Assembly: GCA_964537925.1 (NCBI GenBank)
Contig: CAZICV010000001.1
Coordinates: 496,001-560,000 of the forward strand
Length of the DNA stretch: 64,000 bases
Source of the DNA: SLDF01 sp964537925
GTDB lineage: Bacteria > Bacteroidota > Bacteroidia > Chitinophagales > Saprospiraceae
Direction: 5' to 3'
The position numbers and the translations under genes were made by a program. Shown here one piece after another: positions 17,578 to 25,579 of the stretch (its first letter is position 1; the number at the start of each line of letters is the position of its first letter). A model generated the notes under the pieces. The model had not been told where the DNA came from. It ran no database searches and saw nothing but the letters and a program-made list of their open reading frames with translations.

Positions 17578-17997
17578 ATGATGACAGTAGAAAACCCTTC
17601 TACCGAATACGAATCTGCCCCCGATCAGGACCCGGATCCTCTTGAGCAGATCCAGGGTTTCTGGCAGCTTCAGAAAGATTATTTCGGGCTCAAGTTCAGC
17701 CTCTTGCTCGGAAGAGGTCTTTCCTGGGCCATATGGGCAATAATTGCGCTCGCCATAATAGCTATGTCGACATTGCTTCTAGGGTTTGCACTGGCTTTCT
17801 GGCTCTCTGACCTGATCGGCAATACGGCACTTGGCTTTCTCAGTGCGGCGGCCGTATATTTATTGTTGTTCTTTTTGTTGGGAATGTTGTGGAAGCATTC
17901 CATCAGGGAAAAAATCATTGTTCAGATCGTAAACGCTGTGCATGAAAACCGTCAAACCTTTTCAAAATCTGCAGGAGATCGAGGCAAGACTCGATGA
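17578..17997 (+). CDS. Holin-superfamily-III-like (PF07332-type) membrane protein
   Basis: A 139-residue protein. An acidic N-terminus (residues 1-40) precedes two long hydrophobic hairpins (about 50-80 and 84-106: WAIWAIIALAIIAMSTLLLG; AAAVYLLLFFLLGMLW). The layout resembles the Bacteroidota proteins annotated as phage holin family/DUF1469, which are chromosomal and usually sit beside YtxH genes. There is no sign of a prophage, so a lytic role is unlikely. Its 3' end overlaps the next gene by 56 bases in another frame, implying translational coupling. Confidence 0.7.
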   Translation: MMTVENPSTEYESAPDQDPDPLEQIQGFWQLQKDYFGLKFSLLLGRGLSWAIWAIIALAIIAMSTLLLGFALAFWLSDLIGNTALGFLSAAAVYLLLFFLLGMLWKHSIREKIIVQIVNAVHENRQTFSKSAGDRGKTR

Positions 17998-18361
17998 GCT
18001 CACCTTGCAGCAGATCGAACAGTCGGATGAACTGGCTGAACTGTTGCGACGCCCCAATTCGATCTCCGGGTGGTTGCTGCGCTGGCTCTGGCCGCGCAGG
18101 CGAGACAATGAACAGAACAGCTTTCTGCATAGCATGAAGCAATTTCCCTGGACATTGCTTCTGCCGTTGGCAATCAAATGGGCGCCGTCAATTCTCGGCA
18201 GAAGGACCATATTCAGACTTCTGGGCCTCGGTACGCTGGGTATTCTCTCAGCCACGGCGCTTTCGTTCATTCGCAGGAGATCCGGCGGAGAACTCATCGA
18301 TTCACTGCGTGCCGGCTGGCAGGCAGGTATGAACATCTTCAGACGGGATGAAGAATCCTGA
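17942..18361 (+). CDS. Hypothetical membrane-associated protein of the ytxH cluster
   Basis: A 139-residue protein with no family I can name. Residues 1-45 look like an amphipathic coiled segment (FQNLQEIEARLDELTLQQIE). A Trp/Arg-rich stretch follows (GWLLRWLWPRRRDN), then hydrophobic segments near 67-80 and 90-108. It starts inside the end of the holin-like gene, with a 56-base overlap, and ends 26 bases before the AI-2E gene, so it is clearly part of the same operon. Probably a partner of the holin-like protein. Confidence 0.65.
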   Translation: MKTVKPFQNLQEIEARLDELTLQQIEQSDELAELLRRPNSISGWLLRWLWPRRRDNEQNSFLHSMKQFPWTLLLPLAIKWAPSILGRRTIFRLLGLGTLGILSATALSFIRRRSGGELIDSLRAGWQAGMNIFRRDEES

Positions 18362-18387
18362 TTCCTAATACTCCAACCACCTGGCTT

Positions 18388-19479
18388 ATGTCCCTCACAT
18401 CGCTTCAGAGATATGTGTATGTGCTGCTGGCGGTCATACTCACATTTACGCTGTTGTACCTGGGCAGAGATCTGTTTATCCTGATCATCGCCTCAGGTAT
18501 TTTCGCTTTCCTGCTGTTGCCCCTGGTCAAACGAGGCCAGTCCTGGGGGATGCCGCTATGGCTTTCCGCTTTGATCTCATGCCTGCTGCTTGTCATTTGC
18601 GGTCTGGGTGTGCTGGTTTTCATCGGCTGGCAAATCTCTCATTTTGGCAATGATCTGCCTGAATTACAGGCCAGTCTGCTGGAAAAAACGTCTCGTTTTC
18701 AGCTCTTTATAGAGGAGAGCCTTTCCATCTCACGCAGAGATCAGTATGAGCTTTTCCAGGACCAGGTAAACAAGTTGGCCAACCAGGGGAGCAGTTACCT
18801 GCTGGGATTCTTTTCCACGACTGGTGCGGTCATTGGCCAAATGGTCCTGATTCCCATCATCGTTTTCCTGCTGCTGTTGTACAATGCAAAGTTCAGGCAG
18901 TTTTTCCACCTGCTGGGCGGCGAGCGCAAAGGCAGCGTCCTGGATGTGATGATCAAAATCTCCGTCCTGTCCCGCAAGTATATACGGGGAGTATTGACTG
19001 TAATACTTATTGTAGCTACCCTCAACTCCATCGGGTTTCTGGCGCTGGGTCTTGAATATGCCGTCCTGTTCGGGTTCCTCACAGCGCTGCTGAATATTAT
19101 CCCGTACATCGGTGTCCTCATCGGCGGGCTGCTGCCGATGATACTTGCACTGATCACAAAAGACTCGGTGTTCTATGCGATCGGTGTGATAGCGGTGACC
19201 TCCTGCACGCAATTCCTGGAGAATAATTTTATCACACCCAAGATCGTCGGCTCAAGCGTGAGTATCAATCCGCTGGCCAGTATCATCGCATTGCTTTGCG
19301 GTGGCCTCCTGTGGGGAGTAGTAGGCCTCATCCTGTCCATCCCGGTCACCGGCATGGTCAAGATCGTGTGCGATGCAGTGCCCGGCCTTCAGCCCTGGGG
19401 GTTCCTGCTAGGTGAAGAAAACAGCTATGACGGCCGTAAGAAGAAGAGCATTCTCATCATGGATGAGCATAACGAATAA
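18388..19479 (+). CDS. AI-2E family transporter/permease
   Basis: A 363-residue protein with eight predicted helices. It has the family's general pattern: an N-terminal pair (LLAVILTFTLLYLGRDLFILI), an extended central segment, and a conserved C-terminal half with LNIIPYIGVLIGGLLPMILA, FLENNFITPKIVGSSVSINP and LLCGGLLWGVVGLILSIPVT. Members export autoinducer-2 or act as Na+/H+ antiporters; substrate cannot be told here. It is the main transporter gene of the small-membrane-protein cluster and is followed 32 bases later by a 48-residue membrane protein. Confidence 0.88.
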   Translation: MSLTSLQRYVYVLLAVILTFTLLYLGRDLFILIIASGIFAFLLLPLVKRGQSWGMPLWLSALISCLLLVICGLGVLVFIGWQISHFGNDLPELQASLLEKTSRFQLFIEESLSISRRDQYELFQDQVNKLANQGSSYLLGFFSTTGAVIGQMVLIPIIVFLLLLYNAKFRQFFHLLGGERKGSVLDVMIKISVLSRKYIRGVLTVILIVATLNSIGFLALGLEYAVLFGFLTALLNIIPYIGVLIGGLLPMILALITKDSVFYAIGVIAVTSCTQFLENNFITPKIVGSSVSINPLASIIALLCGGLLWGVVGLILSIPVTGMVKIVCDAVPGLQPWGFLLGEENSYDGRKKKSILIMDEHNE

Positions 19480-19511
19480 GAATTTTCTAACTTATTAAAA
19501 ACCAACGCACT

Positions 19512-19658
19512 ATGAGAAGTCTATTGTATATCATCGCCGTGATCCTCATCATCGGTTGGCTGCTAGGCGCATTCGCTTTCAGTGCTGGCAAGCTCATTCA
19601 CTTACTCCTTGTTTTTGCATTGATCGCTTTTCTGCTCGGGGTCATTCGCAGAGCATAA
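19512..19658 (+). CDS. Lmo0937/DUF5670-like 48-residue membrane protein
   Basis: A very short gene, MRSLLYIIAVILIIGWLLGA and onward to LLGVIRRA, of 48 residues with two hydrophobic helices joined by a FSAGKLIH turn. This is the pattern of Lmo0937-family proteins, which in Bacteroidota often accompany YtxH and general-stress genes. It starts 32 bases after the AI-2E gene and is preceded by an A-rich leader. Function is unknown. Its size makes it easy to miss in automatic annotation. Confidence 0.75.
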   Translation: MRSLLYIIAVILIIGWLLGAFAFSAGKLIHLLLVFALIAFLLGVIRRA

Positions 19659-19958
19659 TATAATGTACGGATCTGTCCGCACCGTGGTGTGGTCCGCTCC
19701 CCTCATCCGCTGCCGGAGCACGTCAACGATGTGTTCCGGCGGCTCAGCACCGCAATCGTCCATTTGGCGTCCCGGGACAAAACCGGGAAGCCAAAAGCAT
19801 CCCTGCCGCCGGCAGGGCGTCGGATGCAATATTTCACCGCAAAAAGGGTTTCATATCTGCCAAAAGCAGTATTTTTAAGATGTAGCCCGTGTCAAAACCT
19901 TCTGCTATTTTCGCGGTCTGCTTGATTTTATCCAGCGTCTAAAATTTGAGGTTGTCCG
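19659..19958. other. Spacer with palindrome before recQ
   Basis: Three hundred bases without a gene. It contains an 8-bp inverted repeat, CCCTGCCG / CGGCAGGG (19801-19817), with a single-base centre and no T-run, so it is not a standard terminator. The bases just before recQ are AT-rich, with TATTTTCG resembling a Bacteroidota -7 element with one mismatch. Confidence 0.4.
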
Positions 19959-22160
19959 ATGGCCCCCCCAACTACTGCTATTGACCTGCACGCAGCATTG
20001 CAGGAGCATTTTGGTTTTAATGCTTTCAAAGGTGATCAGGAAGCGATCATCCGCAGTGTTCTGGAAGGCAGAGATACTTTTGTACTGATGCCTACCGGCG
20101 CCGGAAAGTCCATGTGCTACCAGCTGCCTGCCCTCATGATGGAGGGTACGGCGATCATTATATCGCCGCTCATTGCATTGATGAAAAACCAGGTGGATTC
20201 CATACGAGGGTATTCACATGAAAACAATGTAGCCCACTTTCTCAACTCCTCACTCAACAAAGGGCAGATCAAAACCGTCCGGGAAGATATCACCACAGGA
20301 CGTACCAAGCTGCTCTACATAGCTCCGGAGACCCTCACCAAGGATGAGAACCTGGAGTTCTTCCAACATGTCAAGATTTCTTTCGTCGCCGTAGACGAAG
20401 CGCATTGTATCTCCGAATGGGGGCATGACTTCAGGCCGGAGTACCGCAGGATACGCAACATGATCGATATCATCGACGGAGATATCCCCCTGGTGGCCCT
20501 CACGGCAACGGCTACACCCAAAGTGAAGACCGATATCGTGAAGATCCTCAACATGAAGACTGTCAACACCTTCGTGTCGTCCTTCAACCGTGAGAACCTT
20601 TTCTACGAGATCAGACCCAAAGGCAAAAAAGAACAAACGGTCAAAAGTCTCCTGCAATATATCAAGGGGGTACCGGGCCAGTCGGGTATCATATACGTGC
20701 AAAGCCGAAAATCTGCCGAAGAGATCGCCCAGGTACTCAGTGTCAACGGCATCAAGGCCCTCCCATATCATGCCGGGCTGGATGCCAAGTCACGCTCCAA
20801 AGCGCAGGACGACTTCCTTATGGAGGAGATCGAGGTGATCTGCGCCACGATCGCTTTCGGCATGGGCATTGACAAACCCGATGTGCGGTTTGTCATCCAC
20901 TACGATATGCCCAAGAGCATTGAAAACTATTACCAGGAAACTGGTCGTGCTGGCAGAGACGGCCTTGAAGGCCGGTGTATCGGGTATTACTCCTACGCAG
21001 ATATACTGCGCCTTGAGAAGTTTCTCAGGGACAAGCCCGTCGCCGAACGCGAAATGGGCGCACTTCTCATGCACGAAGTCACTGCCTATGCAGAGACAAG
21101 TGCCTGCAGGCGCAAGTTCCTGCTCCATTACTTCGGAGAGGAGTTCGCCGCCGATCGTTGCAGCAAGATGTGTGACAACTGCCGCTACCCGAAAGAAAAG
21201 GTCGAAGTGCAGAAGGATATGAAGCTTGCGATCGAAGTCGTAGAAACATTAAATGAAAACTACGACATCAAGCTGCTGGTCGACTTCATATACGGCACCG
21301 AGTCCCAGCGGCTCCAGTCATACGCTTTCACCAAAATGCCGCTTTTCGGAACAGGCAGGGACAAAGATGAGAACTACTGGCACTCCATCCTGCGCAATGC
21401 CATTCTACTCAACCTGTTGCATAAAGATATCGAGCAATACGGTTTACTGAAGCTGACAGCGGCCGGTCGGCAGTTTCTGCAAAAGCCCCATCCTATACAG
21501 ATCGCACTCAATACCGAGTTTGACAATATAGAGCCCGACGAGGACAGTGCGGGAGGCACCGCAGTACTTGACAATACCTTGATGAAACTCCTCAAGGATC
21601 TTCGCAAGTCAATCGCCAAAAAACACGGTATACCGCCTTTCATCATATTTCAGGACCCGTCACTCGAGGACATGGCGACCATGTATCCCATCTCCATGGA
21701 GGATATGGCACGTATCAGCGGCGTCAGTATAGGTAAGGCCCAGCGCTATGCAAAACCGTTCATCGAGCTCATCACCCAGTATGTAACGGACAACGACATA
21801 GAACGGCCTTCAGAGTTTGTCGTAAAGTCAGTAGCCAATAAGTCGAAAGTGAAGGTGGATATCATCCGTTCCATCGACAAGAAAATACCGCTCGAAGACA
21901 TAGCACGGTCCAACAATATCAGCTATCCCGAGCTGATGGAAGAACTCGACGCCATCGTCATCTCAGGTACCAAAGTGAACATAGATTATTACCTGGACGA
22001 CAATGTTGACGAATACTCCCGCGAAGAAATCTATCAATACTTCATGGAAGCCGAATCCGATTCTGTGGACGCCGCCTTCAGGGAGCTCAAGCAGGACGAT
22101 ATCACTTATGAAGAGATCCAGCTTGTGCGGATAAAATTCCTGTCAGACCTGGCCAACTAA
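19959..22160 (+). CDS. recQ: ATP-dependent DNA helicase RecQ
   Basis: A 733-residue helicase. The Walker A motif is PTGAGKS near residues 46-52, the DEAH box (VDEAHCISEWGHDFRPEYR) near 146, and motif VI is QETGRAGRDG near 328. The RecQ zinc-binding region follows (CRRKFLLHYFGEEF to CSKMCDNC, about 383-410), then an RQC winged helix. An HRDC-like region lies near 540-610 (LLKDLRKSIAKKHGIPPFII), with a further C-terminal extension of about 100 residues. RecQ unwinds DNA 3'-5' in recombination repair. It leads an operon with the glycosyltransferase and aroQ (24 and 11 base gaps). Confidence 0.95.
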   Translation: MAPPTTAIDLHAALQEHFGFNAFKGDQEAIIRSVLEGRDTFVLMPTGAGKSMCYQLPALMMEGTAIIISPLIALMKNQVDSIRGYSHENNVAHFLNSSLNKGQIKTVREDITTGRTKLLYIAPETLTKDENLEFFQHVKISFVAVDEAHCISEWGHDFRPEYRRIRNMIDIIDGDIPLVALTATATPKVKTDIVKILNMKTVNTFVSSFNRENLFYEIRPKGKKEQTVKSLLQYIKGVPGQSGIIYVQSRKSAEEIAQVLSVNGIKALPYHAGLDAKSRSKAQDDFLMEEIEVICATIAFGMGIDKPDVRFVIHYDMPKSIENYYQETGRAGRDGLEGRCIGYYSYADILRLEKFLRDKPVAEREMGALLMHEVTAYAETSACRRKFLLHYFGEEFAADRCSKMCDNCRYPKEKVEVQKDMKLAIEVVETLNENYDIKLLVDFIYGTESQRLQSYAFTKMPLFGTGRDKDENYWHSILRNAILLNLLHKDIEQYGLLKLTAAGRQFLQKPHPIQIALNTEFDNIEPDEDSAGGTAVLDNTLMKLLKDLRKSIAKKHGIPPFIIFQDPSLEDMATMYPISMEDMARISGVSIGKAQRYAKPFIELITQYVTDNDIERPSEFVVKSVANKSKVKVDIIRSIDKKIPLEDIARSNNISYPELMEELDAIVISGTKVNIDYYLDDNVDEYSREEIYQYFMEAESDSVDAAFRELKQDDITYEEIQLVRIKFLSDLAN

Positions 22161-22184
22161 ATTTAAAACAGCGACCTTACCCCG

Positions 22185-23816
22185 ATGAAAGCAAAACAGG
22201 GCAAGAAACCAACCGGCACCAAATCCATTTCAGCGCATACAAACTCTCCCATATCATCCGGCAAATGGCTCCTGATCGCAGGCGGTGTGATCCTGTTGAT
22301 CAGCTTTATAGCCTGCTATCAGTATGTCTTTGACAAAAAGGTCAGCGTCAACGAAGATAATATCAGCTATATTCTACTCGCCAAAGGCATGAAAGAAGGC
22401 TATGGCTACGTAGATTATAACCAGATAGACAAGCGCCCGGCCAATCACTTTCCGCCCGGATACCCGTTCATCCTGATGATCCTCATGATGATCTCGGAAG
22501 ACGTACAGTTTCTCAAACTCACCAGCGGTCTTTTCTTCCTCGGCAGCCTGGCCCTGCTCTATTTCCTGGCACATCGGTTCAAAGTACCCTGGCCCGTCAC
22601 CCTGGCCGGTCTGCTCTTCACGCTGTGCAACTATCACGTAGCTTCACACAGCTATGAGACCATGAGCGAGATGCCTTTCCTTTTCTTTTCGCTGCTGAGT
22701 ATTTTCTTTCTCACCCGGCAACGGCAGGATCGTGCCTTTTACAAAGACCCTTTCTTTTATGCAGCGCTGGCATCTATAGTCCTTACATACTATATCCGTG
22801 CGATCGGGCTTTCGATACTCTTCGCAGCGCTGGTATATACCTGGGTGGAACTCAAACAGCGATACCGTGCTTTAGCCATGCTGGGCGGCTTTATACTCCT
22901 GGCCCTGCCCTGGTATATACGTGGCAAAGTGATCGATGTGCCCAGCGGCTACGAGACCCAGGTAGTCATGATCAACCCTTATCGGCCCGAGATGGGCAAA
23001 GCAGGCGTCAAAGACATGTTTACCCGCATCGGCAAGAATACCAAACGATACCTGTCGCGCGAGATACCTTCTGCAATAGCGCCGTCACTGATCATCAGCT
23101 ATGAAAAACCCGTAGCCTGGTGGTACTACGGTATTGGTTTGCTTGTACTGGGACTCTGTGTCTATGCCATATTGCAGATGAAGGCCTACAGGTGGCTCAT
23201 CGGCGCATATATGGCGGGCCTTGCCGGTATCCTGGCGCTATGGCCGGATGTGTGGTTCAGCACACGATTTATGATGCCTTTCATACCGTTCATGATACTG
23301 CTGGTCATCTGGTCCCTGGTCCAGCTGGCTGGGAAATGGTCCGGCAAACCAGGCGTCGCCTGGGGAGCACTGCTTCTGCTTCCGCTCCTTTATTTCTACA
23401 TCAAGTTTACGGCCATACCGGACTTCGACAACCAGTATACCAACTATCCGCTCGAACGAGCTAAGATCGAATCCGCCAACCCGTATAATCCCAACTGGCA
23501 ACGCTACTTCGAGACAGCTGAGTGGGCTAAACGCAACCTGCCCGCCGGATCTGTGATCGCCTGCCGCAAACCGCTACTCTATAACTATTTCTCAGGTTTC
23601 GCGACAGACTATTACCCCTATGAAGAGAATACGGAGCTGCTGCTCCAAAAACTCCAGGAAGCACGGGCCGATTATGTGATCATAGATCAGTTGGGCTTCA
23701 CCTCTACTTCCCGCTACCTGGTACCTGCAGTACAGGCACACCAGGACCGGTTTGAGGTACTGTACCAGACAGAGGCGCCTGAAACCTATGTCCTCAGATT
23801 CAAACACGCACAGTAG
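22185..23816 (+). CDS. GT39/ArnT-like membrane glycosyltransferase
   Basis: A 543-residue protein with a cytoplasmic N-tail, about eleven hydrophobic helices and a C-terminal periplasmic domain from near residue 410. The first extracytoplasmic loop has KVSVNEDNISYILLAKGM and later NHFPPGYPFILM, resembling the acidic D/E motif and the PPG turn of the dolichyl-phosphate-mannose transferase-like (GT39/GT83) families. Such enzymes use polyprenyl-phosphate sugars to modify proteins, lipid A or polysaccharides. The substrate is unknown. It sits between recQ and aroQ in an apparent operon with no obvious functional link. Confidence 0.75.
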   Translation: MKAKQGKKPTGTKSISAHTNSPISSGKWLLIAGGVILLISFIACYQYVFDKKVSVNEDNISYILLAKGMKEGYGYVDYNQIDKRPANHFPPGYPFILMILMMISEDVQFLKLTSGLFFLGSLALLYFLAHRFKVPWPVTLAGLLFTLCNYHVASHSYETMSEMPFLFFSLLSIFFLTRQRQDRAFYKDPFFYAALASIVLTYYIRAIGLSILFAALVYTWVELKQRYRALAMLGGFILLALPWYIRGKVIDVPSGYETQVVMINPYRPEMGKAGVKDMFTRIGKNTKRYLSREIPSAIAPSLIISYEKPVAWWYYGIGLLVLGLCVYAILQMKAYRWLIGAYMAGLAGILALWPDVWFSTRFMMPFIPFMILLVIWSLVQLAGKWSGKPGVAWGALLLLPLLYFYIKFTAIPDFDNQYTNYPLERAKIESANPYNPNWQRYFETAEWAKRNLPAGSVIACRKPLLYNYFSGFATDYYPYEENTELLLQKLQEARADYVIIDQLGFTSTSRYLVPAVQAHQDRFEVLYQTEAPETYVLRFKHAQ

Positions 23817-23827
23817 TAACACACGCG

Positions 23828-24253
23828 ATGAAGGTACACATCATCAATGGACCTAACCTCAACCTGCTAGGCAGGAGGGAACCGAACATATACGGGTTCC
23901 AGAGCTTTGATGATTTCTTCGACGAGTTGGTCACCAAATACTCCGATATCGATCTGTTCTATTTCCAGAGCAACAGCGAAGGAGAACTCATCGACAAGAT
24001 ACATGAGGTCGGCTTCGATGCGGATGGGATAGTGATCAATCCCGGTGCTTACGCCCATACGTCACTGGCCATAGCCGATGCGATACGCGCCATCAAAAGT
24101 CCTGTGATAGAAGTGCACATTTCCAATGTATATGCGCGGGAGAGCTACCGGCATCACTCTTATATCTCACCGCACTGTACAGGTGTGATCAGCGGGCTCG
24201 GGCTGGAGGGCTACCAACTGGCCCTCGATTACCTCATCATGAATGATCTGTAG
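23828..24253 (+). CDS. aroQ: 3-dehydroquinate dehydratase, type II
   Basis: A 141-residue enzyme of the dodecameric type II family, which converts 3-dehydroquinate to 3-dehydroshikimate in the shikimate pathway. The N-terminus NGPNLNLLGRREPNIYG contains the flexible lid Arg and catalytic Tyr. QSNSEGELID, the NPGAYAHTS loop, and EVHISNVYARESYRHHSYIS with the catalytic His and substrate-binding residues are all present. Length is usual. It is the last gene of the recQ operon and converges on the hypothetical gene at 24293. Confidence 0.95.
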   Translation: MKVHIINGPNLNLLGRREPNIYGFQSFDDFFDELVTKYSDIDLFYFQSNSEGELIDKIHEVGFDADGIVINPGAYAHTSLAIADAIRAIKSPVIEVHISNVYARESYRHHSYISPHCTGVISGLGLEGYQLALDYLIMNDL

Positions 24254-24292
24254 ACTCCTTTCAGGGAAGGAAGGAAAATACATCTCCGGATA

Positions 24293-24805
24293 TCAGGGCC
24301 GCATCGGATAGAAGTTCAGATCCATTGCTCGCAGCCGGTAAGCCTTGCCTATACGATAAGTATTGTACCTGAACACTTTGTTGACCAGCCAGCCCAGTCC
24401 CCAGGGTACGGTAGCCAGCGTGATACTGATCCAGTTAGGCGGCGTACCGAATATCCAGGCGAGCGTGGAGTAGATCGTAGTAGATACTGCGCTGGAATAA
24501 AGAAAACCTACGACCACTTTCTTGACCCAGGAATCATTGATACGGCGCACTTTCGTGATCGTATGTATATTCGTCAGCTCATCTTCGAAGCGGATCACCT
24601 GTTCATCGGGAAAGATCTCCACGATCGTCTTGCGTACCCAGACTCCAGGCAGACGTGTCGTCTGAAACTCGATTTCATCTCCCGCCAGATACCTGACTTT
24701 TCGCAGTGAACCGAATCGCTCTACCTGCAAAACATTCTGGGCAGACAACTCTGCACCTGCAATCAGGCTAAACAGTAGTAGCAAAAATAGATAGCGACAA
24801 CTCAT
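24293..24805 (-). CDS. Hypothetical exported protein downstream of rnpA
   Basis: A 170-residue protein of no family I recognise. A signal peptide covers residues 1-22 (FLLLLFSLIAGAELSAQ). A beta-rich segment follows (LQVERFGSLRKVRYLAGDEI, IVEIFPDEQVIRFEDEL), then two hydrophobic helices (about 93-112 and 117-137). Its ATG overlaps the rnpA stop in an ATGA, so the two are translationally coupled. The mix of a secreted beta domain and helices resembles small lineage-specific Bacteroidota proteins such as the one at 43729. Function unknown. Confidence 0.7.
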   Translation of the reverse strand: MSCRYLFLLLLFSLIAGAELSAQNVLQVERFGSLRKVRYLAGDEIEFQTTRLPGVWVRKTIVEIFPDEQVIRFEDELTNIHTITKVRRINDSWVKKVVVGFLYSSAVSTTIYSTLAWIFGTPPNWISITLATVPWGLGWLVNKVFRYNTYRIGKAYRLRAMDLNFYPMRP

Positions 24806-25206
24806 GGACCAGGCGTTTGATGCACTAATAACCCTTTTTGGATGCGTCTCAGTATATACCTCACGGAGGATTCTATTTCGCGGTATGCGCTGATATCCTG
24901 CGATGTGTACAACAACACCAGGTCAATGCCTGAAGTGGCGGCTTGCAATTGTTCACGCAGCGGCCCGGCATGCAGCCGGAACGCCTCACGCATACGACGC
25001 TTGAGCAGATTCCTGCATACCGCTTTGCGAATACGTTTCTTGGAGACACTGAATGCCACTTGCATTCTCCCGGTTTCATCGCCAGGCGCAACCAGGTACA
25101 CTACACGGACGGGATAACTGGCAAATGACTGCCCTCCTTCAAACAATTGCTGAAAGACGATCTTGCTCTTGAGGCGCTCTCGGGAAGGCAGGCCGTATAC
25201 TGACAT
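24802..25206 (-). CDS. rnpA: Ribonuclease P protein component
   Basis: A 134-residue basic protein starting at MSVYGLPSRERLKSKIVFQQ; the start matches the family and excludes an in-frame hydrophobic extension to 25281. FEGGQSFASYPVRVVYL, VAFSVSKKRIRKAVCRN and LLKRRMREAFRLH are the conserved RNA-binding segments, with RNL in place of the usual RNR. It assists the RNase P RNA in maturing tRNA 5' ends. It lies downstream of rpmH in the usual order, but a strong hairpin separates them. The next gene overlaps its stop codon. Confidence 0.92.
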   Translation of the reverse strand: MSVYGLPSRERLKSKIVFQQLFEGGQSFASYPVRVVYLVAPGDETGRMQVAFSVSKKRIRKAVCRNLLKRRMREAFRLHAGPLREQLQAATSGIDLVLLYTSQDISAYREIESSVRYILRRIQKGLLVHQTPGP

Positions 25207-25258
25207 ATCACGCGCTAAGGTCGCAATAATCTCTTTCAGCAGGTCCCGGTACACGCAC

Positions 25259-25298
25259 AAAAAATAAAGCAGGAGCAGCAAGTACTTGCTGCTCCTGC
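25259..25298 (-). terminator. Intrinsic terminator or attenuator between rpmH and rnpA
   Basis: A 30-bp perfect palindrome occupies 25269-25298 (half-site GCAGGAGCAGCAAG). On the minus strand it is followed by TTTATTTTTTG. It lies between rpmH and rnpA and should reduce transcription into rnpA, giving more L34 mRNA than RnpA mRNA. Confidence 0.85.
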
Positions 25299-25335
25299 GA
25301 TAAAGATCTTGTCTCTTATACGGGGAAAAGTAGAA

Positions 25336-25491
25336 TTACTTCAGTCTGGCCTCGTCAGACACTGTCAGCTTGTGCCGTCCGCGCGCCCTTCTCCGTGCGA
25401 GCACCTTCCTTCCGTTCTTAGTGGCCATGCGCGAACGGAAACCATGTTTGTTGGCTCGCTTTCTCCTAGAGGGTTGATAAGTACGTTTCAT
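25336..25491 (-). CDS. rpmH: 50S ribosomal protein L34
   Basis: A 51-residue basic protein, MKRTYQPSRRKRANKHGFRS continuing through a MATKNGRKVLARRRARGRHK core. This is ribosomal protein L34, with the invariant TYQPS and HGFR segments and the usual C-terminal extension of Bacteroidota. The start is the CAT at 25489-25491. It is too short for length-filtered gene finders but certain by sequence. It precedes rnpA, from which a terminator-like hairpin separates it. Confidence 0.97.
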   Translation of the reverse strand: MKRTYQPSRRKRANKHGFRSRMATKNGRKVLARRRARGRHKLTVSDEARLK

Positions 25492-25579
25492 CTCTCAGCT
25501 TATTTCCAGATACTGTGTTCAAAAGCGGGACAAAGGTAAAGCAAACACCAGCAATAACCAAGCCGCTATCTTCATTTTT

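Noticed and set aside
17578..17997. Prophage holin
   Set aside because: No phage structural, lysis or integrase genes nearby; the neighbours are YtxH and AI-2E family proteins.
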